Source of the DNA: Maribacter arenosus
Lineage (GTDB): Bacteria; Bacteroidota; Bacteroidia; Flavobacteriales; Flavobacteriaceae
Direction of reading: 5' to 3'
Length of the DNA: 64,000 bases
NCBI RefSeq assembly: GCF_014610845.1
Contig: NZ_JABTCG010000003.1
Span: forward strand, 124,001 to 188,000
Position numbers and translations under genes: made by a program. A model generated the notes under the pieces. That model was not told the DNA's origin and ran no database searches. It saw only the letters and a list, made by a program, of their open reading frames with translations. Shown piece by piece: positions 23,273-32,139 of the stretch. Each line of letters begins with the position of its first letter. Within the stretch, counting starts at the first letter, position 1.

Positions 23273-25417
23273 ATGAGAAATTCTACCCTGGTCATTTTTA
23301 TGTTTATAGCAAACGTATTCTGCTTCGCCCAAGAAACTAAAAAAGATTGGTTACTTAACAATTCGGACTATACCGCTGAAATTGTTCAGCACGGAAACGA
23401 CCTTATTTTAAGGAACGGACTTGTAAGCCGCACCCTTAGGATTGAACCCAATGTGGCCACTATCGAATTTAGAAATTCAACAACAGGTGAATCTATGCTG
23501 AGAAGTATAAAGCCCGAGGCTGAGGTTTCAATCAACGATAAAACCTATGCCGTCGGAGGTCTGTTTGGATTGAAGGAACACGGTTATCTTTTGGAAGAAT
23601 GGATCGATGGACTTGCGGCGGATTCCGCTTCATTCAAATATGACACCCATACAATTGAAGATATAAAACCTAAATTAAATTGGAACAGCGCTAAAAGATA
23701 TCACACGGCAGCACCCTCTGTGCCAAAGGGCAAAGCTTTGATCCTTCAATTTAAACATCATTCAAGAGAACTCAAAGACATTATTGTAAACGTTCATTAT
23801 GAAATATATGATGGTATTCCGCTGTTATCGAAATGGATAAGTTTGGAAAACAATACCAATAAACCCATACAGATCTCAGGGTTCAAAAGTGAGATATTGG
23901 CATTTCCTGAAACGGAAAACTATGTGGAAACCCCAAAAAGATGGCGTCGTCCAAATATGCATGTCGAAAGTGACTATTCTTTTGGTGGCTTCACCTCAGG
24001 GGAATCCGAAACGTCTATATTTTGGGAGCAAGACCCTGAATATACCTCCCAAGTAAATTGGTTATTGCAAACGGAATGTTTATTGACAAGCACCCTAAAA
24101 GTTGGTCCTGCCGTAGCATTGGATCCAAAATCCACCTTTACAAGTTTTCGAACCTATGAATTGTTGCAAGATGGTTCGGACCGAGAGCGAAACTCGTTGG
24201 CCATTCGAAGAATGTATCGATTATTAGCGCCTTGGGCAACGGAAAACCCCATTTTTATGCATTTAACGACCACCGATCCCAAAAAGGTGAAAACGGCCAT
24301 AGACCAATGTGTGGCCACGGGGTACGAAATGGTCATTTTGAGTTTTGGCAGCGGATTAAATATGGAGGATAATTCTACCGGGAATATCGAAAAATTCAAA
24401 AAACTGGCCGACTATGCCCATGCCAATGGAATAGAATTGGGCGGGTACTCACTTTTCTCCAGTCGAAAGATCGATGATTCGGTAGACGTAATCGATAAGG
24501 ACACAGGGAAACCAGGGGGTGCCAAATTCGGGAATGCGCCTTGTTTGGCATCCGAATGGGGACATTCCTATCTAGAAAAATTGAAATATTTTCTCGAAAA
24601 AACAGGATTTGATCTTTTAGAGCATGATGGACCGTATCCAGGGGATTATTGCGCGTCTACCACCCACAAATACCATAAAGGTTATGAAGATTCCCAATGG
24701 GTACAATGGAATATTACCAAGGACTTTTATCACTGGCTCAAAAAAAAGGATATTTACTTGAATGCCCCTGATTTCTATTATTTGCAAGGTTCTAATAAAT
24801 GTGGTATCGGGTATCGGGAAGTAAATTGGTCATTGCCCAGGGACCAGCAGATCATATTAGGCAGGCAGAATATTTATGACGGCACTTGGGAAAAAACACC
24901 TTCAATGGCTTGGACTTTCGTTCCCTTGACGGAATATCATGGGGGCGGAGCGGCCGCAACTCTGGAACCATTGAACGAACACCTCGATTCGTATGAGGCC
25001 CACATGGCACAAAACTATGGTTCAGGCGTACAGGCCTGCTATAGGGGCCCGCGGCTCTATGATACCGATACGACCAAATCCTTAGTACTTGAACAAATTG
25101 CACATTATAAGAAATACAGGGATATTCTGAATTCGGATATCATCCATTTACGAAGACCGAATGGTCGTACCTGGGATGGGTTTATGCACGTAAATCCGCA
25201 ATTGGAGGAAAAGGCGTTTGTTATGTTTTTTAATCCAACATCTAAAAACATTGAGGAAAAAATTGAAGTCCCCTTATACTATACGGGTTTAGACGATACG
25301 GCCCTCATTTCGGAAAAAGGAGGGAACCCTATAACCTCAAAATTGAACCGGAAATACGGATCGGAAATCAAGGTTCGTATACCAGCTAATGGCTATACCT
25401 GGTTTGTTGTAAAATAA
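23273..25417 (+). CDS. Exported alpha-galactosidase-like glycoside hydrolase (GH27/36-type)
   Basis: 714 residues with a signal peptide (VIFMFIANVFCFAQ). The N-terminal 270 residues are a beta-rich domain like that of GH36 enzymes. A TIM barrel follows, with YEMVILSFGSGLNMEDNS and, near residue 450, FDLLEHDGPYPGDYC, where the Asp is in the place of the catalytic acid of clan GH-D. The Cys/Asp-rich LNAPDFYYLQGSNKCG region is the likely acceptor side. The exact family is uncertain because it is far from the classical alpha-galactosidases. A role in removing alpha-galactose or a related sugar from a red or brown algal glycan fits the neighbours. The GH16 gene starts 23 bases after it. Confidence 0.6.
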   Translation: MRNSTLVIFMFIANVFCFAQETKKDWLLNNSDYTAEIVQHGNDLILRNGLVSRTLRIEPNVATIEFRNSTTGESMLRSIKPEAEVSINDKTYAVGGLFGLKEHGYLLEEWIDGLAADSASFKYDTHTIEDIKPKLNWNSAKRYHTAAPSVPKGKALILQFKHHSRELKDIIVNVHYEIYDGIPLLSKWISLENNTNKPIQISGFKSEILAFPETENYVETPKRWRRPNMHVESDYSFGGFTSGESETSIFWEQDPEYTSQVNWLLQTECLLTSTLKVGPAVALDPKSTFTSFRTYELLQDGSDRERNSLAIRRMYRLLAPWATENPIFMHLTTTDPKKVKTAIDQCVATGYEMVILSFGSGLNMEDNSTGNIEKFKKLADYAHANGIELGGYSLFSSRKIDDSVDVIDKDTGKPGGAKFGNAPCLASEWGHSYLEKLKYFLEKTGFDLLEHDGPYPGDYCASTTHKYHKGYEDSQWVQWNITKDFYHWLKKKDIYLNAPDFYYLQGSNKCGIGYREVNWSLPRDQQIILGRQNIYDGTWEKTPSMAWTFVPLTEYHGGGAAATLEPLNEHLDSYEAHMAQNYGSGVQACYRGPRLYDTDTTKSLVLEQIAHYKKYRDILNSDIIHLRRPNGRTWDGFMHVNPQLEEKAFVMFFNPTSKNIEEKIEVPLYYTGLDDTALISEKGGNPITSKLNRKYGSEIKVRIPANGYTWFVVK

Positions 25418-25440
25418 TGGAAGTTTAAATAAAGATCAGC

Positions 25441-26268
25441 ATGAAAAATAAAGTAGGTATTTACGGCATCGTTTTACTTCTCTTGGTCGGTTGCAAGGTG
25501 ATGACACCTGAAGAACCGATTCCGACCCTATTGGTGCAAAAGGAAAATAGGCCAAAGAAAGCTTGGAAATTGGTATGGCAGGATGAATTTGAAACCAAGG
25601 AATTGGACACAACGAAATGGACACGCATACCCCCCAACAATGCGGATTGGGGTAATTATATGACCAGTGACGACCAGTGCTATGAAATTACTGATGGGCT
25701 GATGTACCTCAAAGGAATCAAAAACAACGATACCCTTAAGGATCCAAGGCCCTATTTAACAGGGGGTATTTATACCAAAGGAAAATTAGCCTTTCAATAT
25801 GGTAAAATAGAAATTCGGGCCAAATTGGAGAGTGCCCAAGGGGCTTGGCCCGCTATTTGGATGCTTTCGGAGCAAAAAAAATATGGGGACTACCCGAGAA
25901 ATGGGGAAATTGATATCATGGAACATTTGAATTATGATTCCATCATCTATCAAACGACCCATTCGTACTATACTTTGGAACTTAAACAAAAAGAGAATCC
26001 ACCGTATTATACCACCGTGCCATGTGATACGGAACAATTCAATACGTTTGGTCTAGAGTGGTATCCCGATAGGTTGGTGTATACCTTAAACGACAAGGAA
26101 TCCTATACCTATCCAAGAATGGAAGGGGTAGATCCATCACAATGGCCTTTCGATCAACCTTTTTACCTGCTCATAGACCAGCAGTTGGGAGGATCTTGGG
26201 TAGGGGAAGTAGACCCCAAGGACTTACCGGTTCAGATGATCATCGATTGGGTAAAACTATATCAATGA
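25441..26268 (+). CDS. GH16 family endo-glycanase, lipoprotein
   Basis: 275 residues with a lipoprotein signal (VLLLLVGCKV, Cys18). A single GH16 domain follows: KLVWQDEFETKELDTTKW at the start, GAWPAIWMLSE in the cleft, and the catalytic motif NGEIDIMEH near residues 154-162 with nucleophile and acid/base Glu (E-I-D-I-M-E). GH16 enzymes are retaining endo-enzymes acting on beta-1,3-glucan, agar, porphyran, carrageenan and related chains. The subfamily cannot be told safely here. The surrounding sulfatases and fucosidases favour a galactan. It would be the only endo-acting enzyme recognised in this cluster. Confidence 0.9.
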   Translation: MKNKVGIYGIVLLLLVGCKVMTPEEPIPTLLVQKENRPKKAWKLVWQDEFETKELDTTKWTRIPPNNADWGNYMTSDDQCYEITDGLMYLKGIKNNDTLKDPRPYLTGGIYTKGKLAFQYGKIEIRAKLESAQGAWPAIWMLSEQKKYGDYPRNGEIDIMEHLNYDSIIYQTTHSYYTLELKQKENPPYYTTVPCDTEQFNTFGLEWYPDRLVYTLNDKESYTYPRMEGVDPSQWPFDQPFYLLIDQQLGGSWVGEVDPKDLPVQMIIDWVKLYQ

Positions 26269-26294
26269 GTATCTTTAAGGTGAAAATCAAAAAA

Positions 26295-26352
26295 GCTCCT
26301 TCCCTTGGTCAAGGGAAGGTGGCCCTGACGATAACGTTAGGGTCGGAAGGGT
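26295..26352 (+). repeat. 58-base double-hairpin repeat, left copy
   Basis: GCTCCTTCCCTTGGTCAAGG at the start, ending GGTCGGAAGGGT. It has two stem-loops: CTTCCCTT/AAGGGAAG and CCCTGACG/CGTTAGGG. It ends five bases before the DUF559 ATG. Its partner at 26789-26845 is the same sequence with a few changes and one base less. Confidence 0.85.
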
Positions 26353-26357
26353 AGAAA

Positions 26358-26780
26358 ATGTCTAGAAGAATACATAACAACAAAGATACAGTAGCGTATC
26401 GTAAGGAACTGAGAAATAAGCTTACCCCTGCAGAGGCTTTTTTGTGGAATCACTTGAAAAACAGACAGCTGGAAGGTAGAAAATTCAGAAGACAGCACAG
26501 TATAGAAAAATTTATAGTTGATTTTTACTGTTATGAAGAACAACTTATAATTGAATTGGATGGAGAGGTTCATAATGAGCCTAAGCAGGTGGCTTATGAT
26601 GATAGAAGGACAAAAAGATTGGAAAAATTGGGAAATAGGGTGTTACGATTTGAGAATAAAATGGTTTATGATAACCTTGGCTCAGTAATACAAGAAATTA
26701 AAGAGAACTTTAAAAATTCAACCACCTCGTCTTCGCCTTTGGCGAATCCACTCCTCCTAAATCCAGGAGGAGAGTTTTAG
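26358..26780 (+). CDS. DUF559 (Vsr-like PD-(D/E)XK) nuclease-like protein between direct repeats
   Basis: 140 residues. LTPAEAFLWNHLKNRQLEGR, KFRRQHSIEKFIVDFYCYEE (Asp55) and LIIELDGEVHNE (Glu66, Asp68) are the DUF559 core, a restriction-endonuclease-like fold related to Vsr. The last residues (SSSPLANPLLLNPGGEF) are coded by hairpin DNA: TTCGCC/GGCGAA at 26732-26746 and CTCCTCCT/AGGAGGAG at 26751-26772. So the reading frame runs into the repeat on its right side. The gene interrupts the polysaccharide cluster and is unrelated to it in function. I infer a selfish or repeat-linked nuclease; no activity is proven for the family to my knowledge. Confidence 0.85.
   Translation: MSRRIHNNKDTVAYRKELRNKLTPAEAFLWNHLKNRQLEGRKFRRQHSIEKFIVDFYCYEEQLIIELDGEVHNEPKQVAYDDRRTKRLEKLGNRVLRFENKMVYDNLGSVIQEIKENFKNSTTSSSPLANPLLLNPGGEF
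26732..26772. repeat. Two stem-loops inside the 3' end of the DUF559 gene
   Basis: TTCGCC-TTT-GGCGAA (26732-26746) and CTCCTCCT-AAATCC-AGGAGGAG (26751-26772) are perfect stems within the coding sequence. With the downstream repeat they make a run of four hairpins over about 115 bases. Confidence 0.8.
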
Positions 26781-26788
26781 AGGGGAAC

Positions 26789-26845
26789 GCTCCTTTCCTT
26801 GATTAGGGAAGGTGGCCCTGACGATAGCGTCAGGGTCGGAAGGGT
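26789..26845 (+). repeat. 57-base double-hairpin repeat, right copy
   Basis: GCTCCTTTCCTTGATTAGGG at the start, ending GGTCGGAAGGGT. The stems are CCTT..AGGG and CCCTGACG/CGTCAGGG. Relative to the left copy, the change of TT to TC in the second stem restores perfect pairing. It ends seven bases before an ATG and 28 before the chosen start of the next GH29 gene. Confidence 0.85.
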
Positions 26846-26872
26846 TGAATTATGGATTACAAAACATGGAAT

Positions 26873-28963
26873 ATGAAAAAATTTAGGATTGTAATTTTAA
26901 TGCTTTTGGTCCTCCTACAAGCCTGCAATAAGACAACATCCCCAGAACCTATTAAGCCCCTGCCTTATGAACGACAGTTGGCTTGGCATGGACTGGAATA
27001 TTACGCGTTTGTGCATTTCAATATGAATACCTTCACCAATATGGAATGGGGTACCGGTGCCGAAAAACCGGAGCAATTCAATCCATCGAATCTTGATACG
27101 CGACAATGGGCCAAAGTGGCCAAAGAGGCGGGTATGAAGGGTATTATCCTAACAGCCAAACACCACGATGGCTTTTGTTTATGGCCTACCCAGACCACAG
27201 AACACTCTGTAAAAAATTCGCCATGGAAAGAAGGTAAAGGAGATGTTCTGAAAGATCTTTCGGAAGCCTGTAAGGAATATGGACTCAAATTCGGGGTATA
27301 TCTTTCCCCTTGGGATAGAAACCATAAGGACTATGGCCAACCCGAGTATGTGGCCGTCTTTCATGAACAATTGAGGGAATTGCTGACCAATTATGGTGAG
27401 GTCTTCGAGGTGTGGTTCGATGGGGCCAATGGTGGTTCTGGATATTATGGAGGTGCCAACGAAACCCGAAAAATTGACAATAGAACCTATTATGAATGGG
27501 ATACGGCCGTTGATATTGTACGTGAATTACAACCCAATGCCGTGATTTTTAGTGATGGGGGTCCTGATATCCGATGGGTAGGCAATGAGGAAGGATGGGC
27601 CAACGAGACCAATTGGAGCATCATGCGCAGAAATGAAATCTATCCCGGATGGCCACGCTATGTGGAGTTGCGATCCGGCCATGAAGATGGCACCCATTGG
27701 TTACCGGCAGAGGTCGATGTTTCCATTCGTCCAGGATGGTATTATCATCCAGGTGAGGACCATCAGGTAAAGACCCTGCCGCAGCTATTGGATATTTATT
27801 ATCACTCCGTAGGTAGAAATGCATCCTTATTATTGAATCTTCCTGTCGATAATCGAGGGTTGGTCCATGAAAAAGATCAAGAACAATTGATGGCCTTACG
27901 CAAACAATTGGACTTGGATTTTGGGACCAAACTGGCCCAAAACCGTAAAGTAACGGCCACAAATGAACGCGGTGATGATTTGGCATACAAAGCGATTAAT
28001 GTCAATGATGGTAATCCAGAGACCTATTGGGCTACGAACGATACGGTTACCAGAGCGGCTTTGGTATTTGAATTTGAAGCTCCCACCGAGGTAAATAGGA
28101 TCCTGTTACAGGAATATATACCCCTTGGGCAACGCATAAAGAATTTTATCATCTCAGCCGAGATCGATGGCAAATGGCATGAAATAGATGGACAAACCAC
28201 GATAGGCTACAAGCGCATCCTAAGATTCAAAACGGTCAAAGCCGATAAGATCAAGGTGCATATCATGGATTCCAAGGGCCCCATTGCCCTATCGAATATT
28301 GAATTGTACAGGGCTCCTAATTTATTGGTAACCCCACGTATTCAGCGATCAAAGGAAGGCATGGTACGCCTGTCTGTCCCTGATAAACAAGTGGAGGTCT
28401 ATTATACCTTGGATGGGAACGAGCCAACGACATCCTCGATCAAATATGAAAGACCCATTCTAATCAACACACCCACAACATTGAAATGTTTCGCCTATGA
28501 CCCTAAAACAATGGCAAGCACTGAAGTGTCGACAAAGAAGTTTGATATCGCCAAAACCAACTGGAAAATTTTGCATACCACCACGGGGAATATGGTCGAA
28601 GCCAACAAATTGATCGATGATAACCCCAAAACCTTTTGGGCCACGGAGAAAGGGGTCACCACCATACAGGAAGTGGTCATCGACCTGGGCAAGACGTATT
28701 CGCTTAAAGGGTTCACGTATTGGCCAATGCAAGAACGTTTTCCTTTTGGGATCATCACCAATTTCGAGTTTTATGTAAGCACGGATGACCGTAATTGGGA
28801 AAGGGTAGTTAGGGGCGAATTCGCCAATATCGTCAACAGTCGTATTGAACAAAAAATAACGTTTAAACCGACCAAAGGCAGGTATATTAAATTAAGGGGG
28901 ATTAAGGTGGCCAGTGATGATTATCAAACGTCTTTTGGTGAGATCGGGGTACTGACCAAATAG
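26873..28963 (+). CDS. Multidomain GH29 alpha-L-fucosidase with carbohydrate-binding domains
   Basis: 696 residues from the ATG at 26873, chosen because the lipoprotein signal MKKFRIVILMLLVLLQACNK begins there. Residues 25-345 are a GH29 catalytic domain: LTAKHHDGFCLWPTQTTEHS and FEVWFDGANGGSGYYGG (nucleophile Asp near 183). An F5/8 type C-like beta-sandwich follows (about 350-475; VNDGNPETYWATND), then a short chitobiase C-terminal/Fn3-associated segment (about 480-555; VEVYYTLDGNEPTTSS) and a second F5/8 domain (about 560-696; LIDDNPKTFWATEKG). The added domains suggest binding to a polymer or cell wall. It is clearly different from the shorter GH29 at 18.7 kb, so probably has another linkage preference. 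Confidence 0.92.
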   Translation: MKKFRIVILMLLVLLQACNKTTSPEPIKPLPYERQLAWHGLEYYAFVHFNMNTFTNMEWGTGAEKPEQFNPSNLDTRQWAKVAKEAGMKGIILTAKHHDGFCLWPTQTTEHSVKNSPWKEGKGDVLKDLSEACKEYGLKFGVYLSPWDRNHKDYGQPEYVAVFHEQLRELLTNYGEVFEVWFDGANGGSGYYGGANETRKIDNRTYYEWDTAVDIVRELQPNAVIFSDGGPDIRWVGNEEGWANETNWSIMRRNEIYPGWPRYVELRSGHEDGTHWLPAEVDVSIRPGWYYHPGEDHQVKTLPQLLDIYYHSVGRNASLLLNLPVDNRGLVHEKDQEQLMALRKQLDLDFGTKLAQNRKVTATNERGDDLAYKAINVNDGNPETYWATNDTVTRAALVFEFEAPTEVNRILLQEYIPLGQRIKNFIISAEIDGKWHEIDGQTTIGYKRILRFKTVKADKIKVHIMDSKGPIALSNIELYRAPNLLVTPRIQRSKEGMVRLSVPDKQVEVYYTLDGNEPTTSSIKYERPILINTPTTLKCFAYDPKTMASTEVSTKKFDIAKTNWKILHTTTGNMVEANKLIDDNPKTFWATEKGVTTIQEVVIDLGKTYSLKGFTYWPMQERFPFGIITNFEFYVSTDDRNWERVVRGEFANIVNSRIEQKITFKPTKGRYIKLRGIKVASDDYQTSFGEIGVLTK

Positions 28964-28983
28964 TACCCAAACCGGATTTAAGT

Positions 28984-29991
28984 ATGAAACGAAGGGAGTT
29001 TATAAATAGGATGGGTCTTGGGGCGACCATGGCGGTTTGGCCTACCACCCTACTTTCGTTTACCCCTTCGAATTCAGTAAAAGGGGCAACCGGAGTGTTG
29101 AATTTCGGGATCGTGGCCGATGTGCACAAAGACCTAATGCCCGATGCGAATGCTCGATTGGAAAAGTTCATTGACGAAGCGATTGACAGAAAAGTCGATT
29201 TCATCATCCAATTAGGGGATTTCTGTATGGCCGATGTGAAGAATATGGACTTCCTGGATATATGGAACACCTACAAAGGGCCAAAATACCATGTGTTGGG
29301 CAACCATGATATGGATCGAAATTCAAAACCGGAAATGCTCGATTTCTGGGGAATGCCAAAAACCTATTATTCCTATGATTTTAAAGGATTCCATTTTATC
29401 GTGTTGGATGCCAATTTTTTATATGAGGATGGCAAATTTACAGATTATAATAAGTCCAACTTCTATGTGGATAGTAGTCTCCGAACCTTTATCAATGACG
29501 AACAGATCGAATGGTTCAGGGCCGATTTGGAAGCCACGAAGTTGCCGACCATTGTTTTTTCACACCAAAGCCTTTGGCACTACCAATGGGGCGTTAAAAA
29601 TCGTTTGACGTTGCAAATAATCATGGAAGCCCACAAAGCAAAGGTGATATGTTGTATGAATGGGCACAACCATATCGACTTTCACCATCATCAAAACGGG
29701 ATTGATTATATAGAGATCAACAGTATGTCGTACCAATGGATGGAGGACAAATACAAAAACACGGACCGTTATCCCAAAGAAATGTATGCATCCTATAAAT
29801 GGTTGCCCAATTTAGCCACCTATAAAGATCCCTTATATGCGTTTGCATGTCTGGATCCAAGAGGGAGTATGGTCATAGAAGGAGTCGAAAGCGAATGGAT
29901 AGCCCCATCGCCCTTTGAGTTGGGAATGCCCCAAGGAATTTTGGGGTCTGAATACTCTGCCCGTATTTCTGATTATGATTTGAGGTTTTGA
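28984..29991 (+). CDS. Exported calcineurin-like metallophosphoesterase
   Basis: 335 residues. The start MKRREFINRMGLGA has a twin-arginine-like motif followed by a hydrophobic stretch, so export in folded form is likely. The metallophosphoesterase blocks are in order: GIVADVHKD (about 42), QLGDFCMAD (76), VLGNHDMD (105), FSHQSLWH (192) and MNGHNHIDFHHH (226), which give the two-metal site. The protein could act on a phosphate ester released from a glycan or envelope molecule. It lies 20 bases after the GH29 gene and ends the degradation cluster. The actual substrate is unknown. Confidence 0.88.
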   Translation: MKRREFINRMGLGATMAVWPTTLLSFTPSNSVKGATGVLNFGIVADVHKDLMPDANARLEKFIDEAIDRKVDFIIQLGDFCMADVKNMDFLDIWNTYKGPKYHVLGNHDMDRNSKPEMLDFWGMPKTYYSYDFKGFHFIVLDANFLYEDGKFTDYNKSNFYVDSSLRTFINDEQIEWFRADLEATKLPTIVFSHQSLWHYQWGVKNRLTLQIIMEAHKAKVICCMNGHNHIDFHHHQNGIDYIEINSMSYQWMEDKYKNTDRYPKEMYASYKWLPNLATYKDPLYAFACLDPRGSMVIEGVESEWIAPSPFELGMPQGILGSEYSARISDYDLRF

Positions 29992-30399
29992 TATTGAGTG
30001 AAGGAAAAGAGGCGGTCTAAAAACCGAATACAAGTCGTCGTTACGATTGCCCTATAGATTTCGAATATTGGTTTGTAGTATTGACCATTATTTTTTGGTC
30101 ATCGGGAAGGTCTTCCAAAGAACCCTTGAAAACCTTATATCCAAGACTATTAATATAGCTGTGCTTTCCCATAGACTGAATAAATCTCTTTTTATATCAT
30201 GAGTTTAGGGAGAAGGATTCTCAAACTTTGAACTAAAATATATTTTGGTTAAGATAACCCATTCCGCAGGGTTTTGTCAAATTCATAATTCATTGAGGCC
30301 TACAGCCCATCTATAATTCATGGATTAATTCTACATTCTTTACAATACTATATAACCCGCTACATACATGTAAAAAAAATCAGTTGTTATAATTTAGTA
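29992..30399. other. Convergent gap, nothing recognised
   Basis: About 400 bases between the convergent metallophosphoesterase and sugar transferase genes. One short stem (CGGT ... ACCG near 30013-30026) has no T-run after it. No gene or repeat was found. Confidence 0.5.
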
Positions 30400-31755
30400 C
30401 TAATACGCCTTTTCATGCCCTTTAAAAACATGTATTATCGTTTTCCAAAAGATATAGAGATCTAACCATATCGACCATTTCTCCACATAAAAGATATCTA
30501 AACGTACCCGATTTAGAATATCGGCGGATTTTTCTATTTCCCCTCTATACCCTTTAATCTGGGCTAAGCCCGTTATGCCGGGTTTTACAAAATGCCGTAC
30601 CATATATTTATCAACGGAGGTTTCATAGTCCCAAGTTTGTAGTGTCATATGTGGCCTTGGACCTACCACGCTCATATCTCCTAAAAAGACATTAAAAAAT
30701 TGGGGAAGTTCATCAATACTGGTCCTACGCATAAACTTACCGATGCGTGTAATACGAGCATCGTTTTTGAGGGTCATTTTTAAATGTGAAGAATCGTTAT
30801 TATGCATCGACCTAAACTTATAGCACCAGAACATTTGACGCCTAAGTCCATGCCGTTCTTGCTTAAAATATAATGGGCCGGGCGACTCCAATTTTATTAA
30901 CACATATAATATGGGAGTCAACCAGGATAGCACTAGGATTATAAACAATGTTGATACAACCAAGTCGAATAATCGCTTCACAATACGCGCGAATGCAGTG
31001 TCTAAGGGAACTTTTCTTAAATTAAGAACAGGAATATTTTCGTAAGTCTCAATAGACATGGCCCGAGAAAATATTTCCTTGTTATCTAATATAATGTTGA
31101 ATTTAATTAAATTGTTATCTGCAAAATCTATCAAATTCTTGAGTTGTAGGCGGTTGAATTTTGAGGCAACGCAATAGATCTCCTCAATATTGTTTTCTAG
31201 AATGTACAGAAAACAATCTTCAATCTTTCCTAAATAAGTAAGGCTAGGGGAATATTGGTCATCAAAGTAACCATGGTAGCGGTATCCAAAATAAGGCTTG
31301 TCAAAGACTTTTCTAATTTTTTTAAGATTGGCATCCCTTCCGATAACTACCAATGAAATGGAGTTACCCCCTAATGCCCTGTACTTATTTCGCAACCAAA
31401 AGAAAAACATCCTGTAGCAGGTCAGAATTAGATATATCAGCAATAAAACAAATACCTGAAATTTTAGGGAATTAATTAGGGTGCCAGTAAAACCAAAAAG
31501 GGCAAAATATGCCAAGCCGAATATCAGATATAACTGAAACATCTTCTTGATTTTGGTTAAGAACGTCTCTTTTCTTTCAGTCGAATAATAGCCTAGTGCA
31601 AGGGTGATCAGCACCCAGGTAAGATTATAATAAACAATATGGAACCAATTAAGATAAGTCTCAGGCGTAAGCACATACAGAATACCATTAATAAGCCCCA
31701 AGTTGACCATTAATGATATGGGAATTATCCAAATAGAATTCTTGAATCTTTTCAT
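30400..31755 (-). CDS. Undecaprenyl-phosphate sugar phosphotransferase (WbaP/PglC-like), copy 1
   Basis: 451 residues. Four N-terminal membrane segments (about 9-27, 40-58, 76-95, 104-122) are followed by a soluble part (VVIGRDANLKKIRKVFD), a fifth hydrophobic segment near residue 272-295 and a bacterial sugar transferase domain: ESPGPLYFKQERHGLRRQMF, YKFRSMHNN, RRTSIDELPQFFNVFLGDMS and VGPRPHM. Such enzymes attach the first sugar-1-phosphate to undecaprenyl phosphate and begin repeat-unit synthesis. It is a close paralog of the 38.5-kb gene along its whole length but faces away from the main locus. Perhaps it starts a second glycan, or is a leftover of a duplicated locus. Confidence 0.92.
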   Translation of the reverse strand: MKRFKNSIWIIPISLMVNLGLINGILYVLTPETYLNWFHIVYYNLTWVLITLALGYYSTERKETFLTKIKKMFQLYLIFGLAYFALFGFTGTLINSLKFQVFVLLLIYLILTCYRMFFFWLRNKYRALGGNSISLVVIGRDANLKKIRKVFDKPYFGYRYHGYFDDQYSPSLTYLGKIEDCFLYILENNIEEIYCVASKFNRLQLKNLIDFADNNLIKFNIILDNKEIFSRAMSIETYENIPVLNLRKVPLDTAFARIVKRLFDLVVSTLFIILVLSWLTPILYVLIKLESPGPLYFKQERHGLRRQMFWCYKFRSMHNNDSSHLKMTLKNDARITRIGKFMRRTSIDELPQFFNVFLGDMSVVGPRPHMTLQTWDYETSVDKYMVRHFVKPGITGLAQIKGYRGEIEKSADILNRVRLDIFYVEKWSIWLDLYIFWKTIIHVFKGHEKAY

Positions 31756-32139
31756 TTATTCATTGAATATTTCCGCTTTATTTTCAGAAACAAAAATAGG
31801 TTCTAAAAACTTAGGGTGCGAAGAATTAGCCTTACGGAGATTTATTAAATAGACCAATTAGGATAAATCCCATAGTAAACTTTTCTCGCTTTAATGAGAT
31901 CTTAAAAATGTAATATTCCTGATATTACGGGGGTTTAAGAAAAGAACTGTTCAAATATAACGTACTAAGTATAATCTTTCAAAAAAAAACGTTGAACTAC
32001 TTGATGTTTATGACAAAATTTTTAAACCATAATAATCTTTGGCAAAAGCGATAGCTTAAGCAGCAAGTATTAGTAGAATAAATCGATTTAAGATCGATCT
32101 TTTCAATAGATATATTAAATTGTCATCTTAATTTTTTTT
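31756..32139. other. Divergent gap between the sugar transferase and the VanZ remnant
   Basis: 384 bases, AT-rich. On the minus strand a TATTTTTG -7-like box is at 31791-31798. No other gene or repeat is supported. Confidence 0.5.
31791..31798 (-). promoter_or_regulatory. Possible -7 box (TATTTTTG, minus strand) for sugar transferase copy 1
   Basis: Fits TANNTTTG on the minus strand, 36 bases before the ATG. No good -33 box is seen. Confidence 0.3.

Noticed and set aside
30013-30026. CGGT...ACCG stem as a terminator for convergent genes
   Set aside because: Only four base pairs and no T-run follow.
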